Shown piece after piece: positions 27,415 to 39,911 of a DNA stretch of 64,000 nt. Each line of letters begins with the position of its first letter. Within the stretch, counting starts at the first letter, position 1. The notes below the pieces were generated by a model. The model searched no databases, was not told where the DNA came from, and saw only the letters and a program-made list of their open reading frames with translations. Position numbers and translations under genes: made by a program. The DNA is from Candidatus Methylopumilus universalis (GTDB lineage: Bacteria > Pseudomonadota > Gammaproteobacteria > Burkholderiales > Methylophilaceae). The DNA is taken from NCBI RefSeq assembly GCF_006365315.1, contig NZ_CP040968.1, positions 806,001-870,000 on the forward strand, read 5' to 3'.

Positions 27415-28734
27415 ATGGCTATTGAAAAAATACTTGTTCCCGACATTGGAAACTTTGATAGTGTCGATGTGATTGAAATCATCGCGAAGATAGGCGATGC
27501 CATCAAAAAAGATGATCCACTCATTACGCTAGAAACAGATAAAGCTTCGATGGATATTCCAGCGCCTCATGCAGGCACTGTGAAAGAGATTTTTTTAAAA
27601 GTGGGTGATAAGATTAAACAAGGCTCACCTATATTGATGCTTGATATTGTGGAGTCTGATAAAAAATCGGAAGTGAAAGAAAGTCCGAAAGAAACTAAAA
27701 AAGAAGAAGCGATAAAAACTTCTATGCCTGAACCTTCACGTCCAGCACCAGAGCCTCCACAAAAAATTAAGCCACAGCAAACGCCAGCGCCTATTGGCGA
27801 TAGTGTGGTTGTGGCGCCCAATAAAAAATCGCACGCGAGCCCTTCGGTCAGAAAATTTGCGCGTGAACTTGGTGTTAATTTGGCCTTCGTGCAAGGATCA
27901 GGTCCTAAAAATCGTATTCTTGAATCTGACATACAAAGTTATGTGAAAGGTGAATTAGCGAGACCTCGCACAGACAATATGGGTAACGCACCGACTGTGA
28001 TTCCCATGCCTGTGATTGACTTTAGTCAATATGGAGACATTGAAACCAAACCACTTTCAAAAATTAAAAAATTGTCAGGGGCTAATCTTCATCGCAATTG
28101 GGTCACCGCACCTCACGTCACTCAATTTGATGAAGCAGATATCACCGACCTCGAAGCTTTTAGAAAATCAATGCAAGTCGATGCTGAAAAAAAAGGTGTC
28201 AAACTCACTCTTCTTGCCTTCCTTATGAAGGCTTGTGTCAATGCACTTAAGACTTATCCTAACTTTAACGCCTCTCTCTCAGCGGATGGCGATCAACTTA
28301 TTTTAAAAAGTTATTACAACATCGGTTTCGCATGCGACACACCCGATGGTTTGGTGGTACCTGTCGTGCGTGATGTTCACCAAAAAGATGTGCTCGCCAT
28401 CGCTAAAGATTTAGGTGAGCTTTCCGCCAAAGCGCGCGAGCGCAAACTTAAGATGGAAGAGATGCAAGGTGGTTGCTTTACGATTTCAAGTTTAGGCGGT
28501 ATTGGTGGCACAAAATTTACACCGATTATTAATTGTCCTGAAGTGGCCATACTTGGAATCTCGAGGTCCTCTATGGAGCCTATATACGACCCTAAAACGA
28601 AAGCATTTGAAGCAAGGCTTATCTTGCCACTCTCTCTATCATACGATCACCGCGTCATTGATGGTGCAGATGGTGCGCGTTTTACCAGCCACTTACGCAT
28701 GATGCTATCTGACGTGCGTCGATTGCTTCTTTAA
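27415..28734 (+). CDS. aceF: Pyruvate dehydrogenase E2, dihydrolipoyl acetyltransferase
   Basis: 439 residues. One N-terminal lipoyl domain (about 1-78) with lipoyl-lysine K43 in ETDKASMDIP, a Pro/Lys/Glu-rich linker (about 80-135), the peripheral subunit-binding domain (about 141-177, SPSVRKFARELGV) and the catalytic acetyltransferase domain ending with LSYDHRVIDGADGARF, which holds the catalytic His and the Asp. E. coli AceF has three lipoyl domains; here there is one, and a further one sits on LpdA. It transfers the acetyl group to CoA. Confidence 0.97.
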   Translation: MAIEKILVPDIGNFDSVDVIEIIAKIGDAIKKDDPLITLETDKASMDIPAPHAGTVKEIFLKVGDKIKQGSPILMLDIVESDKKSEVKESPKETKKEEAIKTSMPEPSRPAPEPPQKIKPQQTPAPIGDSVVVAPNKKSHASPSVRKFARELGVNLAFVQGSGPKNRILESDIQSYVKGELARPRTDNMGNAPTVIPMPVIDFSQYGDIETKPLSKIKKLSGANLHRNWVTAPHVTQFDEADITDLEAFRKSMQVDAEKKGVKLTLLAFLMKACVNALKTYPNFNASLSADGDQLILKSYYNIGFACDTPDGLVVPVVRDVHQKDVLAIAKDLGELSAKARERKLKMEEMQGGCFTISSLGGIGGTKFTPIINCPEVAILGISRSSMEPIYDPKTKAFEARLILPLSLSYDHRVIDGADGARFTSHLRMMLSDVRRLLL

Positions 28735-28740
28735 TACTAT

Positions 28741-30522
28741 ATGGCAAATACTTTTCAAATCACGGTACCTGATATCGGCAACTTCGATAGTGTTGAAGTC
28801 ATCGAAGTGATTGTCAAAATTGGTGACATGATTAAGAAAGAAGATTCACTCATTACGGTTGAATCTGATAAAGCATCTATGGATATTCCTTCCACACACG
28901 AAGGCAAAGTGACAAAGATTGATTTAAAAGTAGGTGATAAAGTCAAACAAGGATCCAATATTCTTGTCATTGAATTAAGTGAGTCTAACGACAAGCCGCA
29001 AAAGGCTGAAACTAAAACAGAAGTTAAGGTTGAAGCAAAGCCGGAAGTAAAAAAAGAAATCCCTTCGGAAGTGTCTTCACAAACCAGCACTAAAAAATCA
29101 AATATGACATCGACACATGAAACTGAACTTGTTGTTTTGGGTTCAGGCCCAGGCGGTTACACAGCTGCATTCCGCGCTGCAGATTTAGGTAAGAAAGTAG
29201 TGCTTATCGAAAGATATGGGACCTTAGGTGGTGTATGCCTTAACGTGGGCTGTATTCCATCGAAAGCACTTTTACATACAGCTAAAGTCATCACAGATGC
29301 TGAAGAAACAGCAGAGCATGGTGTAACTTTTGGTGACCCTAAAATTGATTTAGAAAAAATTCGCCATTGGAAAGCAAACGATGTGGTCGGTAAATTAACG
29401 CAAGGCTTAAGTGCTATGGCCAAACAAAGACAAGTCACTGTGATACAAGGTGTCGGTGAATTTACTTCCCCCCATCAAATTAAAGTGACAAAAGCAGATG
29501 GGAGTTCTGAAACGATAGGTTTCGAGCATTGTATTGTGGCTGCAGGATCGCAAGCGACAAAATTTCCTGGTGTTAAAGATGATCCACGTATTATGGATTC
29601 CACAGGTGCGCTAGAACTGAAAGACATACCTAAGCGTTTACTCATTGTAGGTGGTGGCATTATTGGACTTGAGATGGGAACTGTATACGATGCATTAGGC
29701 AGCCGTGTGAGCGTTGTTGAATTATCAGATGGACTCATTCAAGGATGTGATCGAGACTTAGTACGTCCATTACAAAAACGTATGGAACAGCGTTTTGAAA
29801 AAATTATGCTCAATACTAAAGTTAATACGATTGAACCTAAAGCAGATGGTATTCATGTGGCTTTTGAATTTGAAGGTAAATCAGAATCGCAAATTTATGA
29901 TCGCGTTTTAATTGCCATTGGTCGTCGTCCTAATGGCAAAGTTATTAAAGCTGAGTTAGCTGGAGTCAACGTCACGGATCAAGGATTTATTCCGGTAGAT
30001 AAACAAATGCGCACAAACGTGTCACATATCTTTGCCATTGGAGATATTGTAGGCCAACCCATGCTGGCACATAAGGCAACCCATGAGGGTAAGGTCGCAG
30101 CGGAAGTCATTGCAGGACATAAAGTTGAGTTCCAAGCGATCGCGATTCCATCTGTTGCCTATACCGATCCTGAAGTTGCTTGGGCAGGTATGACTGAAAC
30201 AGAAGCTAAATTACATAATATTGAAATAGAAAAAGCAAGCTTCCCATGGGCAGTGAGTGGTCGAGCGTTAGCTAACAATCGATCAGAAGGTACGACTAAA
30301 CTTATTTTTGATAAAGAAACACATCGACTTATTGGTGCGGGTATCACAGGCGTTAACGCAGGAGAGCTCATTGCTGAAACAGTATTGGCGATTGAGATGG
30401 GTGCTGATGCACATGATCTTGGCTTAAGTATTCATCCACACCCTACACTGTCTGAAACAGTTTGTTTTGCAGCGGAAGTTAAAGAAGGTACGATCACAGA
30501 CCTCTATCTTAAAAAACGATAA
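28741..30522 (+). CDS. lpdA: Dihydrolipoyl dehydrogenase (E3) with N-terminal lipoyl domain
   Basis: 593 residues, about 120 longer than a plain E3. Residues 1-80 are a lipoyl domain with K44 in ESDKASMDIP, then a Lys/Glu/Ser linker (about 81-122). The flavoprotein follows: FAD motif LGSGPGGYTAAFRAADLG, redox disulfide C166/C171 in GGVCLNVGCIPSK, NAD-binding VGGGIIGLEMG, and the active-site HPHPTLSE near the end. The lipoyl domain is very like that of AceF just upstream. This architecture is known from Neisseria and other betaproteobacteria. It reoxidises dihydrolipoamide with NAD. Confidence 0.97.
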   Translation: MANTFQITVPDIGNFDSVEVIEVIVKIGDMIKKEDSLITVESDKASMDIPSTHEGKVTKIDLKVGDKVKQGSNILVIELSESNDKPQKAETKTEVKVEAKPEVKKEIPSEVSSQTSTKKSNMTSTHETELVVLGSGPGGYTAAFRAADLGKKVVLIERYGTLGGVCLNVGCIPSKALLHTAKVITDAEETAEHGVTFGDPKIDLEKIRHWKANDVVGKLTQGLSAMAKQRQVTVIQGVGEFTSPHQIKVTKADGSSETIGFEHCIVAAGSQATKFPGVKDDPRIMDSTGALELKDIPKRLLIVGGGIIGLEMGTVYDALGSRVSVVELSDGLIQGCDRDLVRPLQKRMEQRFEKIMLNTKVNTIEPKADGIHVAFEFEGKSESQIYDRVLIAIGRRPNGKVIKAELAGVNVTDQGFIPVDKQMRTNVSHIFAIGDIVGQPMLAHKATHEGKVAAEVIAGHKVEFQAIAIPSVAYTDPEVAWAGMTETEAKLHNIEIEKASFPWAVSGRALANNRSEGTTKLIFDKETHRLIGAGITGVNAGELIAETVLAIEMGADAHDLGLSIHPHPTLSETVCFAAEVKEGTITDLYLKKR

Positions 30523-30533
30523 AGTCGTTTTTT
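30511..30533. terminator. Weak bidirectional hairpin between lpdA and coaX
   Basis: AAAAAACGA (30511-30519) pairs with TCGTTTTTT (30525-30533) over a 5-base loop. It spans the lpdA stop codon and touches the coaX stop, so it could end both convergent transcripts. The stem is AT-rich with only two G:C pairs, hence weak. Confidence 0.5.
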
Positions 30534-31272
30534 AATGACTCGCGAAAATAAAAAGACCTTCAAGCACTAAATCTTTTTTGATTGAGACGTATTTTTTTAA
30601 ACTTTTATACATATGCTGATCTATCAACTCAGCATCACCACCGCTTAAAATAATCGCGACATCTTCAGATTCTGAACACGCTATATCAAATAAAGATTTG
30701 ATATTACCTAGCACACTCACTACAAATCCTGACTCAATCGCATTGGCTGTATTGATGGGTGGCATTTGGACAACACCCTCGAAACTTTTTAAATTAGCAG
30801 TATTATTTGCTAAAGCATTTTTTGTAAGATGCAGTCCTGGCAAAATCACACCGCCTTCGAATGTATATTGATTATTTTTTTGATCAAAGCTCACATAGTC
30901 TATCGTCACAGCAGTTCCCAGTGAGACAATGACTCCAGACTTCTTGATATGATGGGATACACTTAATGCAGACAACCATCTGTCAGCGCCTAGTTTTGTA
31001 GGTTCTTTATATCCATTTAAAAGATACTTATACTTTTTTTGTGGCTTAATAAATTCAACAGGGCACGAAAATTTTTTAAGTTTGATTTTTAAAATGGCTT
31101 CTTTTTCAAATCCTGCCACATTTGAAATAAGTATTTTTTTAATTGCAACATCGAATTCAAAATGATCTTGGTCTATATCTTCTGTTAAAAAAGAATCGTG
31201 TTTATAAATGCGATCCTTATCACGGAGCATCCATTTTGTTCTGGTATTGCCTATATCTATAAGTAGAAACAT
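30532..31272 (-). CDS. coaX: Type III pantothenate kinase
   Basis: 246 residues. CoaX phosphorylates pantothenate, the first committed step of CoA synthesis, and is unrelated to CoaA. The ASKHA-fold phosphate motif is LLIDIGNTRTKWML at the N-terminus. KLGADRWLSALS, VSLGTAVTIDYV and EGGVILPGLHLTKNAL are family signatures, and ILSGGDAEL is near the C-terminus. It follows birA after 2 bases, a common betaproteobacterial pair. Both products serve cofactor-dependent acyl metabolism. Confidence 0.95.
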   Translation of the reverse strand: MFLLIDIGNTRTKWMLRDKDRIYKHDSFLTEDIDQDHFEFDVAIKKILISNVAGFEKEAILKIKLKKFSCPVEFIKPQKKYKYLLNGYKEPTKLGADRWLSALSVSHHIKKSGVIVSLGTAVTIDYVSFDQKNNQYTFEGGVILPGLHLTKNALANNTANLKSFEGVVQMPPINTANAIESGFVVSVLGNIKSLFDIACSESEDVAIILSGGDAELIDQHMYKSLKKYVSIKKDLVLEGLFIFASH

Positions 31273-31274
31273 AT

Positions 31275-32267
31275 TTATACTTTTCTTAATGTAATTTCAC
31301 CTGATGAGAATGTTTCGATGCCAGCTGATGGCGTTTCAATGATAAGCGCTCCATCATCGGTCACCCCTTGCGCGAGACCTGTGACTCCTCTTCCGTCACC
31401 TAAAGATAATGTCACTGTCTGATGCTGATAGACATGATAGAACATCCACTCTTCTTTTAATGAGCTAAATTTAGATGTATTAAATTGACCCAATACATCT
31501 GCCAAATCTTTTAAGATCTGTCCAAGCAGTTCATTAGGATCGATCACTTCTAACCCCACACTTACAAGATCGATCGCTGGCTGATCAATATGGCTCATAC
31601 TTTTTTTAGAAAGTTTTAAATTAATGCCAATACCAATGACAGCGCTACTCTGCCCTTCCATATCACCTTGTAGTTCAATGAGAATACCCGCTAATTTTTT
31701 ATATTGAGACCCATCTTGAATTAATACATCGTTAGGCCATTTAAGCTGCGCCCCCATCACACCGAATCGATGTAAGCTTCGTATTAGAGCAATGCCAACC
31801 GCTAAACTTAATCCTGAAAGAGTTGCGGCTCCACCATTAAATCGCCATAGAAGTGAAAAAGTTAAACTTTCACCTAGAGCAGATTGCCAACTTCTACCGC
31901 GACGGCCGCGACCTTTCGTTTGAATATGCGTTACTGCTACAGAGGCATGGGGATGATCTAAAGAGGCCCTTTCCATGAGGTAACTATTGGTGGACTCCAT
32001 CACGTCAAAAATTTCCATGTTAAACCAGTGATGAATTTCGCCCATGACGTTTTGGATAGAAGATTTTTTTAAAAGCGTAATGGGTTGAATTAGTTTATAA
32101 CCTCGACCACGGACAGAGTAAATCTCCACACCAAACTCTTCTGCTTTTTTAATGGCATTCCAGATCGAGACGCGAGAAATATCGAAAGTTTTAGCGATGG
32201 ATTCTCCCGAATGAAATTTACCATCGGAGAGCACATCTAAGACTTTAAAAACGAGGCTATGCTGCAT
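31275..32267 (-). CDS. birA: Bifunctional biotin ligase / biotin operon repressor
   Basis: 330 residues. An N-terminal winged helix (about 1-60, with ISRVSIWNAIKKAEEFGVEIYSVRGRGYKL) is joined to the ligase domain carrying the biotinyl-AMP loop TKGRGRRGRSWQS and KWPNDVL, then GIGINL. A C-terminal SH3-like domain ends the protein. It attaches biotin to acetyl-CoA carboxylase biotin carrier protein and, having the DNA-binding domain, may also repress biotin genes. It starts at ATG 32267 and is divergent from glnS. Confidence 0.96.
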   Translation of the reverse strand: MQHSLVFKVLDVLSDGKFHSGESIAKTFDISRVSIWNAIKKAEEFGVEIYSVRGRGYKLIQPITLLKKSSIQNVMGEIHHWFNMEIFDVMESTNSYLMERASLDHPHASVAVTHIQTKGRGRRGRSWQSALGESLTFSLLWRFNGGAATLSGLSLAVGIALIRSLHRFGVMGAQLKWPNDVLIQDGSQYKKLAGILIELQGDMEGQSSAVIGIGINLKLSKKSMSHIDQPAIDLVSVGLEVIDPNELLGQILKDLADVLGQFNTSKFSSLKEEWMFYHVYQHQTVTLSLGDGRGVTGLAQGVTDDGALIIETPSAGIETFSSGEITLRKV

Positions 32268-32385
32268 AAAACTCGTATGACATTAAAAACTTGATCTTAT
32301 CATATGAGTCTATGTTTTAGCTTTAAGATCAATGGATTGGGGGGAATTAAGCCATCATTTCAGTGTAGAATATTGCCTATATATT

Positions 32386-34155
32386 ATGTCAGACATCAAA
32401 ACTACATCTCAAGTACCTTCTAATTTTATTCGTGGCGTGATCGAACGCGACTTAACTAATAAAAGTTATGACGGCAAAACCTGGGCAGGCTCTCCAGGAG
32501 ATGCTGCTCATCATGCAAAAGCACCTATTGATACCGCAAAAATTCGCACCCGCTTCCCTCCTGAGCCAAATGGTTATCTTCATATAGGACATGCAAAGAG
32601 TATTTTTTTAAACTTTGGACTAGCTAAGGATTACGACGGCATTTGTCATTTGCGTTTTGATGACACTAATCCTGAAAAAGAAAATCAGGAATATGTAGAT
32701 AGCATTAAAAACAATGTGTCGTGGTTAGGCTTTACATGGGAACAAAATAAAACTTCTCATCTTTATTTTGCGAGTCACTATTTCAACTTTATGTATCACG
32801 CAGCTGAATCTCTTATTCAATCCGGTCACGCTTATGTTGATAAACAAACACCTGATGAAATTCGAATCAATCGTGGATCTCTCACTGAACCCGGTAAAAA
32901 TTCTCCATGGCGTGATAAATCAACAGAAGAACATCTTGCATGGTTCCGCGAAATGCGTGATGGCAAACATCCCGATGGATCTATGGTATTAAGAGCTAAG
33001 ATTGATATGACATCGCCTAATATTAATTTGCGCGATCCTGCAATCTATCGAATTAAACGCGCGCATCATCACAATACAGGAGATACATGGTGTATTTATC
33101 CTATGTATACTTTTGCGCACCCCATTGAAGATGCTCTAGAAAAAATTACACACTCAATTTGTACTTTAGAGTTTGAAGATCAACGTCCGTTTTATGATTG
33201 GATTTTAGATCGACTTATAGATAATGGTTTGTTATCTAAACCCCAACCTCGCCAGTATGAATTCGCAAGGTTAAATTTAACTTACGCAGTCCTCTCAAAA
33301 AGAAAACTCATTGAGTTGGTTGAAAATAAACATGTCACGGGATGGGATGATCCAAGGCTACCAACTTTAGAAGGTGCGCGTCGCCGCGGCTTCACACCTG
33401 AAGGCTTTAAACTTTTTACGGATCGCATTGGTGTATCTAAAGCGGATTCTTGGATTGATTATGCAACACTCGAAGAGTCAATGCGAGAAGTCTTAAATCT
33501 ATCATGTGAAAGACGCATCGCAGTTTTAGATCCCATAGAACTTGAAATTACAAACTATCCAGATAATACAGATGAAGATTGTTTTGCACCGAATCATCCA
33601 CTTAAACCTGAGCTTGGTAAACGTGTCGTTAAATTATCTAAGTCTCTCTGGATTGAACGCGAAGATTTTATGGAAGAACCTTCCAAACAATTCTTTAGAT
33701 TGTATCCAGGCAATATGGTGAGATTAAGATACGGCTATGTTGTGAAATGCACATCCTTTGAAAAAGATGCAAACGGTAAAGTTATAAAAGTAATATGTGA
33801 ATATTTACCTGATACAAAATCAGGCACACCTGGAAGTGACAGTATAAAAGTTAAAGGCAACATTCATTGGGTATCTAAAGCTCACAGCTATCGAGGTGCG
33901 ATTCGCTTATATGACAAACTCTTCAGCACAGAACATCCTGGCAGTCATGACTCAAATTATTTAGAACAGCTTAATCCAAATTCGTGTATGACGATTGAAG
34001 CAGAATTAGAAAAAAGTTTAGAGACTATAAAGCCTGGTGAACAATTTCAATTTGAACGTCACGGTTATTTCGTTGCAGATATAAAAGATTCAAAAACAAA
34101 TCATCCTATCTTTAATCGAACTGCAACACTTAAAGACACGTCACAAAAAATATAA
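32386..34155 (+). CDS. glnS: Glutaminyl-tRNA synthetase
   Basis: 589 residues from ATG 32386 (E. coli 554). An ATG 54 bases upstream is in frame, but the added residues do not resemble the family; neither start has a strong Shine-Dalgarno sequence. Class I motifs are PEPNGYLHIGHAKSI (HIGH at 66-69) and VLSKRKL (KMSKS equivalent). An extra segment of about 20 residues (26-50, with YDGKTWAGSPGDAAHH) precedes the catalytic core relative to E. coli. Two beta-barrel anticodon-binding domains fill the C-terminus. It ends at a terminator shared with the convergent rRNA operon. Confidence 0.95.
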   Translation: MSDIKTTSQVPSNFIRGVIERDLTNKSYDGKTWAGSPGDAAHHAKAPIDTAKIRTRFPPEPNGYLHIGHAKSIFLNFGLAKDYDGICHLRFDDTNPEKENQEYVDSIKNNVSWLGFTWEQNKTSHLYFASHYFNFMYHAAESLIQSGHAYVDKQTPDEIRINRGSLTEPGKNSPWRDKSTEEHLAWFREMRDGKHPDGSMVLRAKIDMTSPNINLRDPAIYRIKRAHHHNTGDTWCIYPMYTFAHPIEDALEKITHSICTLEFEDQRPFYDWILDRLIDNGLLSKPQPRQYEFARLNLTYAVLSKRKLIELVENKHVTGWDDPRLPTLEGARRRGFTPEGFKLFTDRIGVSKADSWIDYATLEESMREVLNLSCERRIAVLDPIELEITNYPDNTDEDCFAPNHPLKPELGKRVVKLSKSLWIEREDFMEEPSKQFFRLYPGNMVRLRYGYVVKCTSFEKDANGKVIKVICEYLPDTKSGTPGSDSIKVKGNIHWVSKAHSYRGAIRLYDKLFSTEHPGSHDSNYLEQLNPNSCMTIEAELEKSLETIKPGEQFQFERHGYFVADIKDSKTNHPIFNRTATLKDTSQKI

Positions 34156-34180
34156 TTTCATTGTAAAAGTTACAGACAAT

Positions 34181-34218
34181 AAAAAACCCTAAACTCAAAT
34201 CTGAGGTTAGGGTTTTTT
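34181..34218. terminator. Bidirectional terminator between glnS and the rRNA operon
   Basis: AAAAAACCCTAA-CTCA (34181-34197) pairs with TGAG-TTAGGGTTTTTT (34202-34218), interrupted by one mismatch. There are T-runs on both strands, so it can end glnS from the left and 5S rRNA from the right. Confidence 0.9.
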
Positions 34219-34228
34219 AATATAAGAA

Positions 34229-34343
34229 GCTTGGCAGTGACCTACTTTCGCATGCAAAAAGCATACTATCATTGGCGATAAGTCGTTTCACTGTCCTGTT
34301 CGGGATGGGAAGGAGTGGTTCCAACTCTCTATGTCCGCCAAGC
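34229..34343 (-). rRNA. rrf: 5S ribosomal RNA
   Basis: On the minus strand it begins GCTTGGCGGACATAG and ends CACTGCCAAGC, whose ends form the terminal helix. It contains the conserved AACCACTCC...CCCATCCCGAACAGG region and the closing GCGAAAGTAGG. About 115 bases, last gene of the operon before the terminator. Confidence 0.95.
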
Positions 34344-34481
34344 AAACTGGTTGAGATAATGATCAAAGATCAATGTCTCGAATTCGGACAAAATTTGAAG
34401 AAGTAAAGTTATTGTGTTTCTTGATTACAATGTCAGCTTTAAAAAAATCATATACCTTAAAAAGAACAAGTCTTAAGGTTA

Positions 34482-37363
<2,882 letters not shown>

Positions 37364-37679
37364 CTATAACATTAAAACCTGAGCCCTTTTAAACTCAAAT
37401 TTTGGTGACGCATGAGACGTCTTGTTATAAGTTTTTCTAAAGCAACTTAAGACCCATATTTACATCCTTATAAAAAGCTACATATATAAGGTATAAACAA
37501 AGTCATATGTTGTTTCTGATTTTGCAATCAATTACCCATTTGAATTTATCTGCTCATCACAAGTCAGATAAATTCACTTTACTTCTTCCATTTTGTTAAA
37601 GAACATACCTAGCAATAAAGCTAAGCGTTAAAGATTGTGAATCACAACCCTTAAGGCTTGTCTTTAGTTATCAAAGAAT
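37364..37679 (-). other. tRNA-Ala to 23S spacer with boxA and 23S processing-stem elements
   Basis: 316 bases without a gene. It carries a boxA antitermination element (37592-37604) and two short stretches, 37446-37453 and 37487-37495, that are complementary, in nested order, to 34470-34477 and 34451-34459 beyond the 23S 3' end. They probably belong to the RNase III processing stem of pre-23S rRNA. Confidence 0.6.
37592..37604 (-). promoter_or_regulatory. boxA antitermination site in the 16S-23S spacer
   Basis: GTTCTTTAACAAA on the minus strand matches the E. coli rrn boxA core (CTCTTTAACA). The same 13 bases recur in the 16S leader at 39724-39736. Spacer boxA copies are normal in rRNA operons. 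Confidence 0.8.
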
Positions 37680-37755
37680 TGGTGGAGGATGACGGGATCG
37701 AACCGACGACCCCCTGCTTGCAAAGCAGGTGCTCTCCCAGCTGAGCTAATCCCCC
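37680..37755 (-). tRNA. tRNA-Ala (anticodon TGC)
   Basis: 76 bases including encoded CCA. Acceptor GGGGGAT/ATCCTCC (one G-T pair), anticodon loop with TGC in CCTGCTTTGCAAGCAGG, T arm with GGTTCGATCC. Standard spacer tRNA of proteobacterial rRNA operons. Confidence 0.97.
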
Positions 37756-37780
37756 ATGTTTCGGAAAAAAAGATTAAATC

Positions 37781-37857
37781 TGGTGGGTCTGGTTGGGCTC
37801 GAACCAACGACCCCCGCCTTATCAAGACGGTGCTCTAACCAGCTGAGCTACAGACCC
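37781..37857 (-). tRNA. tRNA-Ile (anticodon GAT)
   Basis: 77 bases including encoded CCA. Acceptor GGGTCTG/CAGACCC, anticodon GAT within CCGTCTTGATAAGGCGG, T arm with GGTTCGAGCC. It lies between 16S and tRNA-Ala in the spacer. Confidence 0.97.
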
Positions 37858-37938
37858 CTTAAATAAAACGGGCCAATGATTCTTTGATAATGCCTAACAA
37901 CTGATAAGTGTGAATGCTTGATAGTTCAAGACGTTCTC

Positions 37939-39483
<1,545 letters not shown>

Positions 39484-39723
39484 AATCCAAAACTATTACT
39501 TGATCCTTATCTTGCGACAAGGATCGGTATATTGCATTTGCTTTATTAAATCTCAAATTCATTGAAAAGGTTATTAGCTCATAAATGAACTAAATGTCTT
39601 GTCATAAATTTAAAAAGTGTAAAGCACTTATATTTTGAGATCCTTATGACGAACAAAGTTTGACCTTTGTAAGTCATAAGGATTTGTCATGAACTATAAG
39701 CACTCACACTTATCAGTTGTCTA

Positions 39724-39736
39724 TTTGTTAAAGAAC
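39724..39736 (-). promoter_or_regulatory. boxA antitermination site in the 16S leader
   Basis: GTTCTTTAACAAA on the minus strand, 13 bases after the 3' end of tRNA-fMet and about 240 bases before 16S. Identical to the spacer copy at 37592-37604. Its closeness to the tRNA leaves no room for a promoter between the two. Confidence 0.85.
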
Positions 39737-39748
39737 GGTATTTGATCT

Positions 39749-39825
39749 TGGTTGCGGGGACAGGATTTGAACCTGTGACCTTCGGGTTATGAGCCCGACG
39801 AGCTGCCAGACTGCTCCACCCCGCG
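39749..39825 (-). tRNA. Initiator tRNA-fMet (anticodon CAT)
   Basis: 77 bases including CCA. The 5' end CGCGGGG faces CCCCGCA, giving the unpaired C1 x A72 that marks initiator tRNA. The anticodon stem TCGGG-CTCATAA-CCCGA has the three consecutive G:C pairs needed for P-site binding. It heads the rRNA operon: a strong promoter lies just upstream and boxA just downstream. Confidence 0.97.
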
Positions 39826-39857
39826 ATCGATCTGCATACATGACGCAGAGAGGTGAG

Positions 39858-39887
39858 ACTATAGCACTTATTTTGAAGGGCTGTCAA
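39858..39887 (-). promoter_or_regulatory. Strong sigma-70 promoter of the tRNA-fMet/rRNA operon
   Basis: On the minus strand: consensus -35 TTGACA (39882-39887), 18-base spacer, -10 TATAGT (39858-39863) preceded by TGC (extended -10). Transcription would start near 39851, about 25 bases before tRNA-fMet. No comparable promoter is seen between the tRNA and 16S. Confidence 0.8.
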
Positions 39888-39911
39888 ACATTAATAGCCC
39901 CAAACTATAGG

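Noticed and set aside
27450-28930. DNA direct repeats between aceF and lpdA as a recombination repeat element
   Set aside because: The similarity is explained by two lipoyl-domain coding regions and is not an insertion or mobile repeat.
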